Shown one piece after another: positions 1 to 7,866 of a DNA stretch of 64,000 nucleotides. A program made the translations under genes and the position numbers. The stretch comes from Duganella qianjiadongensis (GTDB taxonomy: Bacteria > Pseudomonadota > Gammaproteobacteria > Burkholderiales > Burkholderiaceae_D): the NCBI RefSeq assembly GCF_009857915.1, contig NZ_WWCM01000002.1:558001-622000 (forward strand), in the 5' to 3' direction. The notes beneath the pieces are model-generated. The model was not told the origin of the DNA, ran no database searches, and saw only the letters and a list, made by a program, of their open reading frames with translations. Position 1 is the first letter of the stretch; every line of letters starts with the position of its first letter.

Positions 1-386
1 AGCTTGGGTTTGACGATGGCCATCACCTTGCCCATGTCCTGCGGACCGGCAGCACCCGAGGCCGCCACGGCAGCAGCCACTTCGGCAGCCACTTCTGCAT
101 CCGACAGGCCGGCCGGCATATAGGCCAGCAGCACGGCCAGTTCGGCTTTTTCGATATCGGCCAGATCGGCACGGCCACCGGCCTCGAACTGGGTGATGGA
201 ATCCTTGCGCTGCTTGATCATTTTTTCCACGATGGCCACGGTCTGCTCATCGCTCACTTCGATACGCTCGTCCACTTCCTTGCGCTTGATTTCCGCCAGA
301 ATCAGACGCACGGTCGCCAGACGGCCGGCGTCTTTGGCACGCATCGCGGTTTTCATATCTTCGGTAATTTGTTCTCTCAGGCCCAT
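1..386 (-). CDS. GatB/YqeY domain protein (C-terminus cut by window edge)
   Basis: The minus-strand reading from the ATG at 386-384 begins MGLREQITEDMKTAMRAKD and continues open to the window edge, ending in ...DMGKVMAIVKPKL. This matches the YqeY family, a small helical domain also found at the end of the GatB amidotransferase subunit and thought to bind tRNA. Family members are about 148 residues and 128 are visible, so about 20 C-terminal residues lie outside. It follows rpsU on the same strand, the conserved rpsU-yqeY(-dnaG) order of betaproteobacteria. A hairpin separates the two genes, so yqeY expression may depend on partial readthrough. The family is clear; the cellular role of YqeY is not established. 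Confidence 0.88.
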   Translation of the reverse strand, partial: MGLREQITEDMKTAMRAKDAGRLATVRLILAEIKRKEVDERIEVSDEQTVAIVEKMIKQRKDSITQFEAGGRADLADIEKAELAVLLAYMPAGLSDAEVAAEVAAAVAASGAAGPQDMGKVMAIVKPK

Positions 387-418
387 AGCGTTCTTTCAGA
401 AGGAATAAAAATGCGAAA

Positions 419-444
419 ACCCGCCGCGGCGAACCGGGGCGGGT
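419..444 (-). terminator. Intrinsic terminator downstream of rpsU
   Basis: Arms 419-425 and 438-444 form a 7-bp GC-rich stem with a 12-nt loop. On the minus strand the stem is followed by four U. It lies between rpsU and the yqeY-like gene and may attenuate rather than fully stop transcription. Confidence 0.55.
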
Positions 445-515
445 ATCTCTCGATGCCGCAAGAGACAACCCGAGGCGTAAGCGCCATACTGCCGGGTTGA
501 CTCCTTGGAGCAGTC

Positions 516-728
516 TTAGAAGAGTTTTTTCGGCAGCTGTTGGCTGCGGATGCGTTTGTAGTGACGCTTAACGGCAGCTGCCAGCTTGCGCTTGCGCTCA
601 GCCGTTGGCTTTTCGTAGAACTCGCGTGCGCGCAGTTCGGTCAGCAGACCGGTTTTTTCGATGGTGCGTTTGAAGCGACGCATTGCGACTTCGAACGGCT
701 CGTTTTCTTTAAGGCGAATGGTGGTCAT
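516..728 (-). CDS. rpsU: 30S ribosomal protein S21
   Basis: The 70-residue product begins [20 protein letters not shown] and ends in a basic tail ([12 protein letters not shown]), typical of bS21 in sequence and length. bS21 sits near the anti-Shine-Dalgarno end of 16S rRNA on the small subunit and helps initiation. The ATG at 728-726 is the only sensible start. The gene precedes the yqeY-like gene on the same strand, the usual order in Burkholderiales. The gene on its other side, the PEP-CTERM protein, is on the same strand but is closed off by a strong terminator at 791-813, so rpsU must have its own promoter in the AT-rich 729-790 stretch. Confidence 0.97.
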   Translation of the reverse strand: MTTIRLKENEPFEVAMRRFKRTIEKTGLLTELRAREFYEKPTAERKRKLAAAVKRHYKRIRSQQLPKKLF

Positions 729-784
729 GTAAAATTCAAACCGTTAGAGGTTATAGGAAGAAGAAGATAGTAGCACTATTTTTG

Positions 785-813
785 AAAAAAGGGAAGCCCG
801 AAATCGGCTTCCC
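785..813 (-). terminator. Intrinsic terminator of the PEP-CTERM gene
   Basis: Perfect 8-bp arms GGGAAGCC (791-798) and GGCTTCCC (806-813) with a 7-nt loop. On the minus strand they are followed by six U (785-790). It lies just after the PEP-CTERM stop codon and insulates rpsU. Confidence 0.85.
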
Positions 814-856
814 TTGCGCCCTGCGTGGCGAAAACAGTGACGAGACAGCAGGCTAA

Positions 857-1456
857 TCAGGCCTTGCGGCGACGTGCCGCACCTGCCACCAGACCCAGGC
901 CGGCCAGCAGCATGGCATAGGTTTCCGGTTCCGGCACAGCAGCGACGTTCATGCCGACATTGTCAATAAACGCCGAGGTATCGTAAGCGTTGTGCGGATT
1001 CAGACCGGAGAAGGTCAGCGTATGACTGCCCGCAGCCAGAGTGATGGCGCTGGTGCTGAACGAGTTCCAGCCGGTCGAAGCCGCATCGTAGTTGCCCAGC
1101 GAGTGGCCATCGAGGCTGACACTGACGACCTGGCCAGTGCTGTAGTAAGGACGCAGCGCCATATCGAAGGTGATGGTGTAGCTGGCCGCCGAGCTATTGC
1201 TGAAAGTCTGGGAAATCGATGCGATATTTTGCAGCACTGCGAAATAATCGCCGCTTGCCGTATTGCCATACCATGGAGTGCCGTTATGCGACACTGCGCC
1301 ACCGCCGGTAAAACTCCAGCCGGCGGCCACATTGCCGTAGTCATACCAGTTACCAACGGTGTTCACTTCAAAGCTGGCATTTTGCAGGCTGACGGTATTG
1401 GCCAGCGCGCTGGTGCTGAGCAGGGTTGCGGCGATAGCGATAATGATTTTTTTCAT
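857..1456 (-). CDS. PEP-CTERM sorting domain protein
   Basis: The 199-residue product has a Sec signal peptide (MKKIIIAIAATLLSTSALA), then a Gly/Ser/Thr/Asn-rich beta-sandwich-like body. It ends with a PEP-CTERM tail: VPEPETYAML, a short hydrophobic segment and the basic end RRRKA. Such tails are recognised by exosortase (EpsH/XrtA) in bacteria that make exopolysaccharide, so the mature protein is likely released or surface-associated. I chose the ATG at 1456-1454 because the signal peptide starts there; an in-frame start 48 nt upstream would add non-signal residues. No exosortase gene is in the window. The gene is transcribed alone, with a strong terminator after it and an unusual cluster of ACTT/AAGT palindromes upstream. 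The ligand is unknown. Confidence 0.88.
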   Translation of the reverse strand: MKKIIIAIAATLLSTSALANTVSLQNASFEVNTVGNWYDYGNVAAGWSFTGGGAVSHNGTPWYGNTASGDYFAVLQNIASISQTFSNSSAASYTITFDMALRPYYSTGQVVSVSLDGHSLGNYDAASTGWNSFSTSAITLAAGSHTLTFSGLNPHNAYDTSAFIDNVGMNVAAVPEPETYAMLLAGLGLVAGAARRRKA

Positions 1457-1510
1457 GATGGAGTCCCGAGGGTTAAATATTTGCACCCCACCTGATATTA
1501 TCAAAACAAC

Positions 1511-1569
1511 ACTTCAAGTGTTTTAAGTGCAACTTAAGTATTCATGATGCAATGCTCGGGACTTGAAGT
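1511..1569. promoter_or_regulatory. Cluster of ACTT(n)AAGT palindromes upstream of the PEP-CTERM gene
   Basis: Three short palindromes share one half-site: ACTTCAAGT at 1511-1519, ACTTAAGT at 1532-1539 (inside the larger inverted repeat TTAAGT-GCA-ACTTAA, 1523-1537) and ACTTGAAGT at 1561-1569. They lie 55-113 nt upstream of the PEP-CTERM start, where operators for a minus-strand promoter would be. No regulator is identified. Calling them operators is an inference from the repetition. Confidence 0.4.
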
Positions 1570-1589
1570 CAAGAAAATAATTATTATTT

Positions 1590-2804
1590 CTATACGGAAA
1601 TACCCGCCGCCACTGCGGAAGCCCAGGCCCACTGGAAGTTATAGCCGCCCAGCCAGCCCGTCACATCGACCGTCTCGCCGATGAAATACAGGCCCGGCAC
1701 CTTGGTCGCCATCATGCTCTGCTGCGACAGTTCGCGTGTATCGATTCCGCCACGCGTGACTTCGGCTTTCTTGTAGCCTTCCGAACCGCTAGGAGTGAGC
1801 GTCCACTGGTTGATGGCAGCACCGAGTTTGCGCAGTTGGGCGTCCGGCATATCGGCCAGTCTGGCATCGCCAGCAAAACCATGGGCGTGCAGCAGGCCTT
1901 CGGCCAGCCGCGCCGGCAGCCACTGCGCCAGCACATTGCCCAGCTGCTTCCTGACGGTGCCCTTGGCTTCGATCAGCGCGGCGGCCAGATCGAGTTCCGG
2001 CAGCAGATTGATGACGATGGGCGTGCCCGGCGTCCAGTAGGACGAAATCTGCAGGATGGCCGGACCGGACAGGCCACGGTGGGTGAACAGCAGGTCTTCG
2101 CGGAAACGTGCTCCGGTAGGATTGCGGCCTTTGACGGAGCCCGTCTCCACATCGACTTCGAGCGCAATTCCGGCCATTTCCACGAATGGCGCCCAGCTTT
2201 GCGCATCAAAGGTCAGCGGCACCAGCGCCGGACGGGGCGCCACCATGCGCAGGCCGAACTGTTCGGCGATGCGGTAGCCGAAGTCGGTGGCGCCGATTTT
2301 CGGTATCGACAGGCCGCCAGTGGCGATCACCACGCTATCCGCTTCGATCTCCCCCTGATCGGTCTGCAGCACGAAGCCGCCTAGACCAGCCGGTGCCTGC
2401 TGCAGCGCTGCCACCTTGCAAGGCATGCGCCAGTGCACGTCGCCACGGCTGCACTCGTCCTTGAGCATGTCGATGATCTGTTCCGCCGAGTCGTCGCAGA
2501 ACAGCTGGCCGCGGTGTTTCTCGTGGTAGCCGATGCGGTGCTTCTTCACCAGCGCAATGAAATCGGCGGCCGTGTAGCGCGACAGCGCGCTTTTGCAGAA
2601 ATGGGGATTTTCCGACAGATAGTTGGCCGGAGCGGCATTGATATTAGTGAAGTTGCAACGCCCGCCGCCGGAAATGCGGATTTTCTCGGCCAGTTTGCTG
2701 GCGTGGTCTATCAGCACCACGCGCCGTCCGCGCTGGGCCGCCGTTGCTGCACACATCATGCCGGCAGCACCTGCGCCGATTACCACCACGTCAAACTTAG
2801 CCAT
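1590..2804 (-). CDS. BaiN/YhiN (HI0933-like) family NAD(P)/FAD-dependent oxidoreductase
   Basis: The 404-residue flavoprotein opens with the dinucleotide-binding motif VVVIGAGAAGMMCA and the family signature ISGGGRCNFTN near residue 45. It has a second FAD-contact motif, ATGGLSIPKIG, and ends with the family-typical GETVDVTGWLGGYNFQWA. These are hallmarks of the HI0933/YhiN group. One anaerobe homologue (BaiN) reduces steroid intermediates, but the role in proteobacteria is unknown. I chose the ATG at 2804-2802 because the Rossmann motif follows within a few residues; a longer reading would add an unrelated leader. It lies 78 bp downstream of ybiB on the same strand, so the two could be cotranscribed. 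The substrate cannot be told from sequence. Confidence 0.9.
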   Translation of the reverse strand: MAKFDVVVIGAGAAGMMCAATAAQRGRRVVLIDHASKLAEKIRISGGGRCNFTNINAAPANYLSENPHFCKSALSRYTAADFIALVKKHRIGYHEKHRGQLFCDDSAEQIIDMLKDECSRGDVHWRMPCKVAALQQAPAGLGGFVLQTDQGEIEADSVVIATGGLSIPKIGATDFGYRIAEQFGLRMVAPRPALVPLTFDAQSWAPFVEMAGIALEVDVETGSVKGRNPTGARFREDLLFTHRGLSGPAILQISSYWTPGTPIVINLLPELDLAAALIEAKGTVRKQLGNVLAQWLPARLAEGLLHAHGFAGDARLADMPDAQLRKLGAAINQWTLTPSGSEGYKKAEVTRGGIDTRELSQQSMMATKVPGLYFIGETVDVTGWLGGYNFQWAWASAVAAGISV

Positions 2805-2882
2805 AACTATCCTATCGTCCAAAGGGATATTGTACTTGAGACACACCCCTGGCCGGCAGAAGCTGGCTGTTCCAATACTGTC

Positions 2883-3884
2883 CTAGACGATAGGTTCCTG
2901 GATGCGCTGGCGCGACTGCAGCGTGCGCGATACCAGCAGACACTGCGCCACCTGCTCGGCGATCGAGGGCGGCACGGCAACGTCGCCGGCCAGCACGGCC
3001 TGGATCCACGCCGCCGTGGTGGCTGCATCGCGCTCGGCCGGCAGCACGGGCAGTTCACCCACCAGCGTCTGCTTGGGCACCAGCGTAGTGCGCAAGCCGC
3101 CGTGGAACCAGTCGATCTGCTGGGCCTTGTTGGCATTGGCCACGGTTTCCCCTTCCGTGCCGCGCATCAGGAAAGCATCGCCCCGTTCCGGCAGGGCCGA
3201 ACCGGTGAAGTACTCGCCCAGCAGTTCCAGATATTCGGGGTGGGTGTAGGACACCAGCCGCAGCGCCGGACCGGCAAACGGCTGCATGATTTTCACCAGC
3301 GTGTGGGTGGAGTTGCGCACGCCCAGACGGCGCCGCAGCGACAGCAGATAGGCCAGCTTGGGCGCCAGGGTATCGATGGTGATCAGCGCCACCTTGCCCT
3401 GCGCCAGCGACTGTTCCGCCTCGGCACTATCGCTTGCGGGCATCACGCCGAGCGCTTCGAATACTTCGGCGGTACTCACCCGTCCTGCGTCGCGCAGCAC
3501 GCCATGCACCAGCACGGGCACGCCTTCGCGCGCCAGCAGCAAGGCCAGCAGCGGCGTCAGATTGGCCATCTTGCGCGCACCGTTGTAAGTGGGAATGCAG
3601 ACGGGCGCATATTGCCCGCCCGGCGCCTGCAAAGGCGGGAACGAGGCTTCAGCCGCATCGAGGAAGCCGGCCAGTTCGGCTATGGATTCGCCCTTGATGC
3701 GCAGCGCCAGCAGGATGCCGCCCAGTTCCAGTTCTCCCACCCGGCCGTCCAGCATGGCACGGTAGAGTTCGCGGGCATCGTCGCGGCCCATGCTGCGCGC
3801 GCCATGCTTGCCCCGCCCTATCTCCTTGATGATGGGAGCGGCAGGAAACAGTGTCTCGGCGGAAGGGGGATTAGTCGTCGTCAT
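2883..3884 (-). CDS. ybiB: YbiB family DNA-binding protein (TrpD2-like)
   Basis: The 333-residue protein is related to anthranilate phosphoribosyltransferase (glycosyltransferase family 3 fold) but belongs to the YbiB/TrpD2 branch, shown by the start KEIGRGKHGARSMGRDDAREL and the segment VCIPTYNGARKMANLTPLLALLLA. E. coli YbiB is a dimeric DNA-binding protein under LexA control, not an enzyme of tryptophan synthesis. No trp genes are nearby, which agrees with that branch. The gene is divergent from aroG with only 74 bp between start codons, so both promoters sit in that gap. I see no obvious LexA box there. The family is confident; the function in this organism is inferred. Confidence 0.85.
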   Translation of the reverse strand: MTTTNPPSAETLFPAAPIIKEIGRGKHGARSMGRDDARELYRAMLDGRVGELELGGILLALRIKGESIAELAGFLDAAEASFPPLQAPGGQYAPVCIPTYNGARKMANLTPLLALLLAREGVPVLVHGVLRDAGRVSTAEVFEALGVMPASDSAEAEQSLAQGKVALITIDTLAPKLAYLLSLRRRLGVRNSTHTLVKIMQPFAGPALRLVSYTHPEYLELLGEYFTGSALPERGDAFLMRGTEGETVANANKAQQIDWFHGGLRTTLVPKQTLVGELPVLPAERDAATTAAWIQAVLAGDVAVPPSIAEQVAQCLLVSRTLQSRQRIQEPIV

Positions 3885-3958
3885 ACGCGCAGCTTAAACC
3901 AGTCTGGCCCATTTCGGCTACACTATCCCTCCCCCGCATTGAAACGAGCTAGAGAATC

Positions 3959-5017
3959 ATGATCTCCCCAGATATCGAAAACATCAACGTCACCTCGTTC
4001 GCGCCCATGCCGACGCCGGAAGCGCTGCATAGCAAGCTGCCACTGTCGGATGCGGCCTCGGACACCGTGATGAAGGGCCGCGAGGCCCTGCGCAACATTA
4101 TCGACCGCAAGGACAAACGCCTGTTTGTCGTAGTGGGCCCCTGCTCCATCCACGATCCCGTTGCCGGTCTGGACTATGCGCGCCGCCTCAAGGCGCTGCA
4201 GGCAGAAGTGGCCGACACCATGTTGCTGGTGATGCGCGTGTATTTCGAAAAGCCGCGCACCACCACCGGCTGGAAGGGCTATATCAACGATCCCGACATG
4301 GACGATTCCTTCCGCGTCGACGTGGGCATGGAAAAAGCGCGCCAGTTCCTGCTCGACGTGTGCGAACTGGGCCTGCCCACCGCCACCGAAGCGCTGGACC
4401 CGATTTCGCCCCAGTATCTGGGCGACCTGATCGCCTGGACCGCCATCGGCGCGCGCACCACGGAATCGCAGACCCACCGCGAAATGTCGTCCGGCCTGTC
4501 CACCCCGGTGGGCTTCAAGAACGGTACCGACGGCGATATCGGCATTGCCATCAACGCCATCCTGTCCTCGGCCCACCCGCACTCCTTCCTGGGCATCAAT
4601 GCGCAGGGCAATGTCGCCATCGTGCGCACACGCGGCAATGCCTATGGCCACGTGGTACTGCGCGGCGGCGATGGCCGTCCCAACTACGATTCCGTCTCCA
4701 TCGCGATTGCCGAACAGGCCCTGCACAAGGCCAAGCTGCCGGCCAATCTGGTGGTCGACTGCTCGCACGCCAACAGCTACAAGAAACCGGAACTGCAGCC
4801 GCTGGTAATGGCCGACGTGATCCACCAGATCGCGCAGGGCAACCAGTCGCTGGTGGGGGTGATGATCGAATCGAACATCGTCGGCGGCAACCAGAAGATT
4901 CCGGCCGAGCTGAGCGAACTGAAATACGGCTGCTCGGTAACGGACGGCTGCATCGACTGGGAAACCACGGAAAAAATGCTGCGCGACGCGCACCAGCAGC
5001 TGAAAACCCGTCCGTAA
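3959..5017 (+). CDS. aroG: 3-deoxy-7-phosphoheptulonate synthase (DAHP synthase, class I)
   Basis: The 352-residue enzyme condenses phosphoenolpyruvate and erythrose-4-phosphate, the first step of the shikimate pathway. Class I (AroFGH) motifs are plain: VVGPCSIHDP near residue 60, RVYFEKPRTTTGWKG, the GARTTESQTHREMSSG segment and DCSHANSYKKP near the end. Length fits the E. coli AroF/G/H set. Which aromatic amino acid inhibits it cannot be read safely from sequence, so aroG is a family-level symbol. The ATG at 3959 is preceded by a weak purine stretch (TAGAG). It has its own promoter opposite ybiB and a strong terminator at 5050-5083. Confidence 0.93.
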   Translation: MISPDIENINVTSFAPMPTPEALHSKLPLSDAASDTVMKGREALRNIIDRKDKRLFVVVGPCSIHDPVAGLDYARRLKALQAEVADTMLLVMRVYFEKPRTTTGWKGYINDPDMDDSFRVDVGMEKARQFLLDVCELGLPTATEALDPISPQYLGDLIAWTAIGARTTESQTHREMSSGLSTPVGFKNGTDGDIGIAINAILSSAHPHSFLGINAQGNVAIVRTRGNAYGHVVLRGGDGRPNYDSVSIAIAEQALHKAKLPANLVVDCSHANSYKKPELQPLVMADVIHQIAQGNQSLVGVMIESNIVGGNQKIPAELSELKYGCSVTDGCIDWETTEKMLRDAHQQLKTRP

Positions 5018-5049
5018 TCGCGCCGCCCAGAGCGGCCGGCAGACGGCCA

Positions 5050-5083
5050 GGCACGCGCCCCTAGCGGGCTGCGTGCCTTTTTT
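5050..5083 (+). terminator. Intrinsic terminator after aroG
   Basis: Arms GGCACGC (5050-5056) and GCGTGCC (5071-5077), with an inner GCCC/GGGC pairing, are followed by six T (5078-5083). This is a typical Rho-independent terminator 33 bp after the aroG stop. Confidence 0.88.
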
Positions 5084-5171
5084 ATGGGCGCGCCCCGCCT
5101 GTGGAGGATGGGGCCGCCCGTACGGCTTTCCATTACAATGGCGGATTGTTCTCTAGCATAGACTGCATTTT

Positions 5172-6212
5172 ATGATCGTTCTCGGCGTTGAATCTTCCTG
5201 TGACGAAACTGGCCTGGCGCTGTATGACAGCGAGCACGGCCTGCTGTCGCATGCCCTGTATTCGCAAGTGGCCATGCATGAAGAATATGGCGGCGTGGTG
5301 CCCGAACTGGCTTCGCGCGACCATATCCGGCGCGCCCTGCCCCTGCTGACCCAGGCGCTGGATACAGCCGGCAAGCAGCTGGAACAGATCGATGCCATCG
5401 CCTACACCCAGGGTCCCGGTCTGGCCGGCGCCCTGCTGGTGGGTTCCTCGCTAGCCTGCAGTCTGGGGCTGGCGCTGGACAAGCCGGTGCTGGGGGTACA
5501 CCATCTGGAAGGCCATCTGCTATCGCCGCTGCTGGCCTCGCAGCCGCCGGAATTTCCGTTTATCGCCCTGCTGGTATCGGGCGGCCACACCCAGCTGATG
5601 CGGGTCGATGGCGTGGGCCAGTACACCCTGCTCGGCGAGACGCTGGACGATGCGGCCGGTGAAGCGTTCGACAAATCCGCCAAGCTGCTGGGTCTGGGCT
5701 ATCCGGGCGGACCGGCGATCTCGCGGCTGGCCGAATTCGGCGATCCGGCCGCCTACAAGCTGCCGCGCCCCATGCTGCATAGCAAGGATTTCAACTTCAG
5801 CTTCTCCGGCCTGAAAACGGCCGTGCTGACCGTGGTCAAAAACCACGAACAGCAGGTGGTGGCCAATATCTGCGAGCAGGACAAAGCCAACATCGCCCGT
5901 GGTTTCGTCGATGCAATTGTCGATGTGCTGACGGCCAAATGCGTCTCCGCGCTGCGCCACACGGGCCTGAAGCGGCTGGTGATCGCCGGCGGCGTAGGCG
6001 CGAACGCCCAGCTGCGCGCCTCGCTCAACGCGGCGGCGGCCAAAAAGAAGTTCAGGGTCTACTACCCGGAACTGGAGTTCTGCACCGATAACGGCGCCAT
6101 GATCGCATTTGCCGGCGCCATGCGCCTGCAGATCAATCCTGCTGCTGCCAAGAAGGACTACAGTTTCAACGTGCGGCCGCGCTGGCCGCTGGAAGAATTG
6201 CGCGTCATCTAG
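5172..6212 (+). CDS. tsaD: tRNA N6-threonylcarbamoyladenosine transferase subunit TsaD
   Basis: The 346-residue ASKHA-fold enzyme works with TsaB and TsaE to transfer threonylcarbamoyl to A37 of ANN-decoding tRNAs in the cytoplasm. Seen here: the N-terminal [14 protein letters not shown], the metal-binding VHHLEGH motif near residue 110 (two His of the Fe/Zn site), VSGGHTQL, the GGPAISRLA segment and the C-terminal [12 protein letters not shown] and [10 protein letters not shown]. Length matches the family. tsaE, its partner, is at 34486-34971. The upstream region has a TACAAT box at 5134-5139, giving a short leader if used. It converges on a small membrane-protein gene. Confidence 0.97.
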   Translation: MIVLGVESSCDETGLALYDSEHGLLSHALYSQVAMHEEYGGVVPELASRDHIRRALPLLTQALDTAGKQLEQIDAIAYTQGPGLAGALLVGSSLACSLGLALDKPVLGVHHLEGHLLSPLLASQPPEFPFIALLVSGGHTQLMRVDGVGQYTLLGETLDDAAGEAFDKSAKLLGLGYPGGPAISRLAEFGDPAAYKLPRPMLHSKDFNFSFSGLKTAVLTVVKNHEQQVVANICEQDKANIARGFVDAIVDVLTAKCVSALRHTGLKRLVIAGGVGANAQLRASLNAAAAKKKFRVYYPELEFCTDNGAMIAFAGAMRLQINPAAAKKDYSFNVRPRWPLEELRVI

Positions 6213-6226
6213 GACGGCTTTGCGTA

Positions 6227-6243
6227 GCAGGCCTCAGGCCTGC
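6227..6243. terminator. Hairpin between tsaD and the small membrane-protein gene
   Basis: Inverted repeat GCAGGCCT (6227-6234) and AGGCCTGC (6236-6243) around one base, folding as a 6-bp stem with a 5-nt loop. It overlaps the stop codon of the minus-strand gene at 6234-6236. There is no T-run, so a role as a bidirectional terminator is only inferred. Confidence 0.4.
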
Positions 6244-6410
6244 ACGAAGGCCACCGAGGCCAGCACGGCCAGCCCCACCAGCGGGATCAGGTAATGGGCC
6301 TTGCCCAGACGCACACCCTGCGCGGCGATGCGTTCGCTGCGCGAACGGCGCTCGTCGGCGGCGGATTCGTGGAAAACTTCGCGGTTTTTTTGTTCGATTG
6401 TCTTATTCAT
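6234..6410 (-). CDS. Small single-span membrane protein, function unknown
   Basis: A 58-residue protein begins MNKTIEQKNREVFHES, has a highly charged N-terminal half, and ends in one hydrophobic segment (YLIPLVGLAVLASVAFVQA). This suggests a C-terminally anchored small inner-membrane protein. The ATG at 6410-6408 is supported by a strong GGAGG 6 nt upstream, so an in-frame ATG 12 nt further up is less likely. I do not recognise the family. It converges with tsaD and lies downstream of a YdjM-type gene on the same strand after a 208-bp gap, so it probably has its own promoter. Confidence 0.7.
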   Translation of the reverse strand: MNKTIEQKNREVFHESAADERRSRSERIAAQGVRLGKAHYLIPLVGLAVLASVAFVQA

Positions 6411-6618
6411 AACTGCCTCCATAAGGAAAGATAATCTTACTTTCCAGAAGGCATTGCAATTGTCATGCCATACAACATTGTCTGAAATTGCTTCAGATCA
6501 GGAATTTCTAGCACTTTTGTGGTGAACATGCCACAGTCTGCGTGCCACGACAGTTCTCCGCAGCACCAAAGTCGTGCAAGCGGCCTGTCATGCGGGTTTC
6601 CGCGAATCAACTTCAGAT

Positions 6619-7866
6619 CTAAAGTATGCCGTTCACGCGCGGCACCAGCAGATCCTGACGGGGATAATCCCATTGCGGCACGCCGGACGGACACTGGCCC
6701 GGCGGCTGGCCGGCCCCGGCCGTTTCCAGCACGGTGAAATTGCCTTTGGGCGTGGCCGCAAAGCGATAGTCGCTCAGGCTGCCCGTCGCCAGCACCAGCG
6801 CGGGCAGGCGGGCAAAGCGCAGCCATGCTGCTGCCATGCAATTCTGTTCCTGCAGCGTCTGCAGCGCCGCCAGCGGCGCCAGCACATGGGCAAATTCGCT
6901 CACCGTGGGCGACAGGGGCTGGCGCGCTTCGCTGCCCACCAGCGCAGCCGGACAATCGAGCGCAGGCGACAGGCTGAGCACACCACGACGCAAACGGTAA
7001 TAGCCCTGGCGCGGATTGCTTTCCACGCTGGCATAAGTCCAGCACAGCGGCATGCTGGGGAAAGCCGTCATGGCGACATCGAGCACCTGCGCTTTGGGAT
7101 CCAGCTGCTGCAAGGCCGCCGTCACCGCCTGCCGGCCCAGCTGCGAGGTGTAAGCCTGCAGCCCCAGAAAAACTGCGCTCAGCGCCAGCCCCAGCAGCAG
7201 ACCGGCGCGGCCCTGTTCGCCTGCACGGCGCTGCACCCATGCGCCCGCCACGCCCAGCAGGCCCAGCGCCGCTAGCGCCGGCCAGAGCAGATAAGCCTTG
7301 AAGGCAAACGCCAGCACCACGCCGGCCAGCGCCAGCAGCCAGCCGTAGCGCAGCCATGGCCGCCGTACCAGCATGGCCAGCGGCACGCCCAGCAGCACCC
7401 AGAATAGCGGTTCGACGATGAACACCATATCGCCGTAGAACCAGCGCGCGTCGAACGGATACCACGGATGCAGGCCGTAGGAATTGCTGTAGTCCATCAG
7501 CAGATGCAGCGCCAGCCCCAGACCTATGGCCAGCCCCAGACCCCGCCGCGCCGTGCGGCTGGCACGCAGCAGTGTACGTGCGGCCGGCCACAGCAGCCAG
7601 AGCAAGCCGGCTAGCAGCAGACCTTGCGGTATGGCCAGCAACGCCGTGTGCGTAAATCCCCGATGATGGAGCAGATAGCCGAGCGGTTGCTGGAGCAGCG
7701 GCGAGAGCAGCAGATCGAGATCAGGAAAATTGCTGGCCAGCACGCAGGCGAGCAGCAGCAGACGGTGGCGCAGACGCTGGGCAGCGCTGTCGGGTTCGGC
7801 CGGCAGGCTACGCTGCACCACGACGCCAACGGCAGCGCCGATGATGCTGTGCGTCAGATTATCCAT
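6619..7866 (-). CDS. Membrane-bound metal-dependent hydrolase (YdjM/DUF457-like)
   Basis: A 415-residue multi-span membrane protein starting MDNLTHSIIGAAVG. N-terminal His/Asp motifs (DNLTHS, SNFPDLDLL, LHHRGFTHTAL) and LHLLMDYSNSYG with WYGD/WFYGD-like residues are typical of the YdjM/DUF457 putative hydrolases, where they are thought to bind metal. The C-terminal 200 residues form a mixed soluble domain. The ATG at 7866-7864 overlaps the stop of the upstream GAF/GGDEF gene by 8 nt (ATGGATAA), showing translational coupling. Some relatives are regulated with membrane stress or lipid genes, but no substrate can be assigned here. Confidence 0.78.
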   Translation of the reverse strand: MDNLTHSIIGAAVGVVVQRSLPAEPDSAAQRLRHRLLLLACVLASNFPDLDLLLSPLLQQPLGYLLHHRGFTHTALLAIPQGLLLAGLLWLLWPAARTLLRASRTARRGLGLAIGLGLALHLLMDYSNSYGLHPWYPFDARWFYGDMVFIVEPLFWVLLGVPLAMLVRRPWLRYGWLLALAGVVLAFAFKAYLLWPALAALGLLGVAGAWVQRRAGEQGRAGLLLGLALSAVFLGLQAYTSQLGRQAVTAALQQLDPKAQVLDVAMTAFPSMPLCWTYASVESNPRQGYYRLRRGVLSLSPALDCPAALVGSEARQPLSPTVSEFAHVLAPLAALQTLQEQNCMAAAWLRFARLPALVLATGSLSDYRFAATPKGNFTVLETAGAGQPPGQCPSGVPQWDYPRQDLLVPRVNGIL

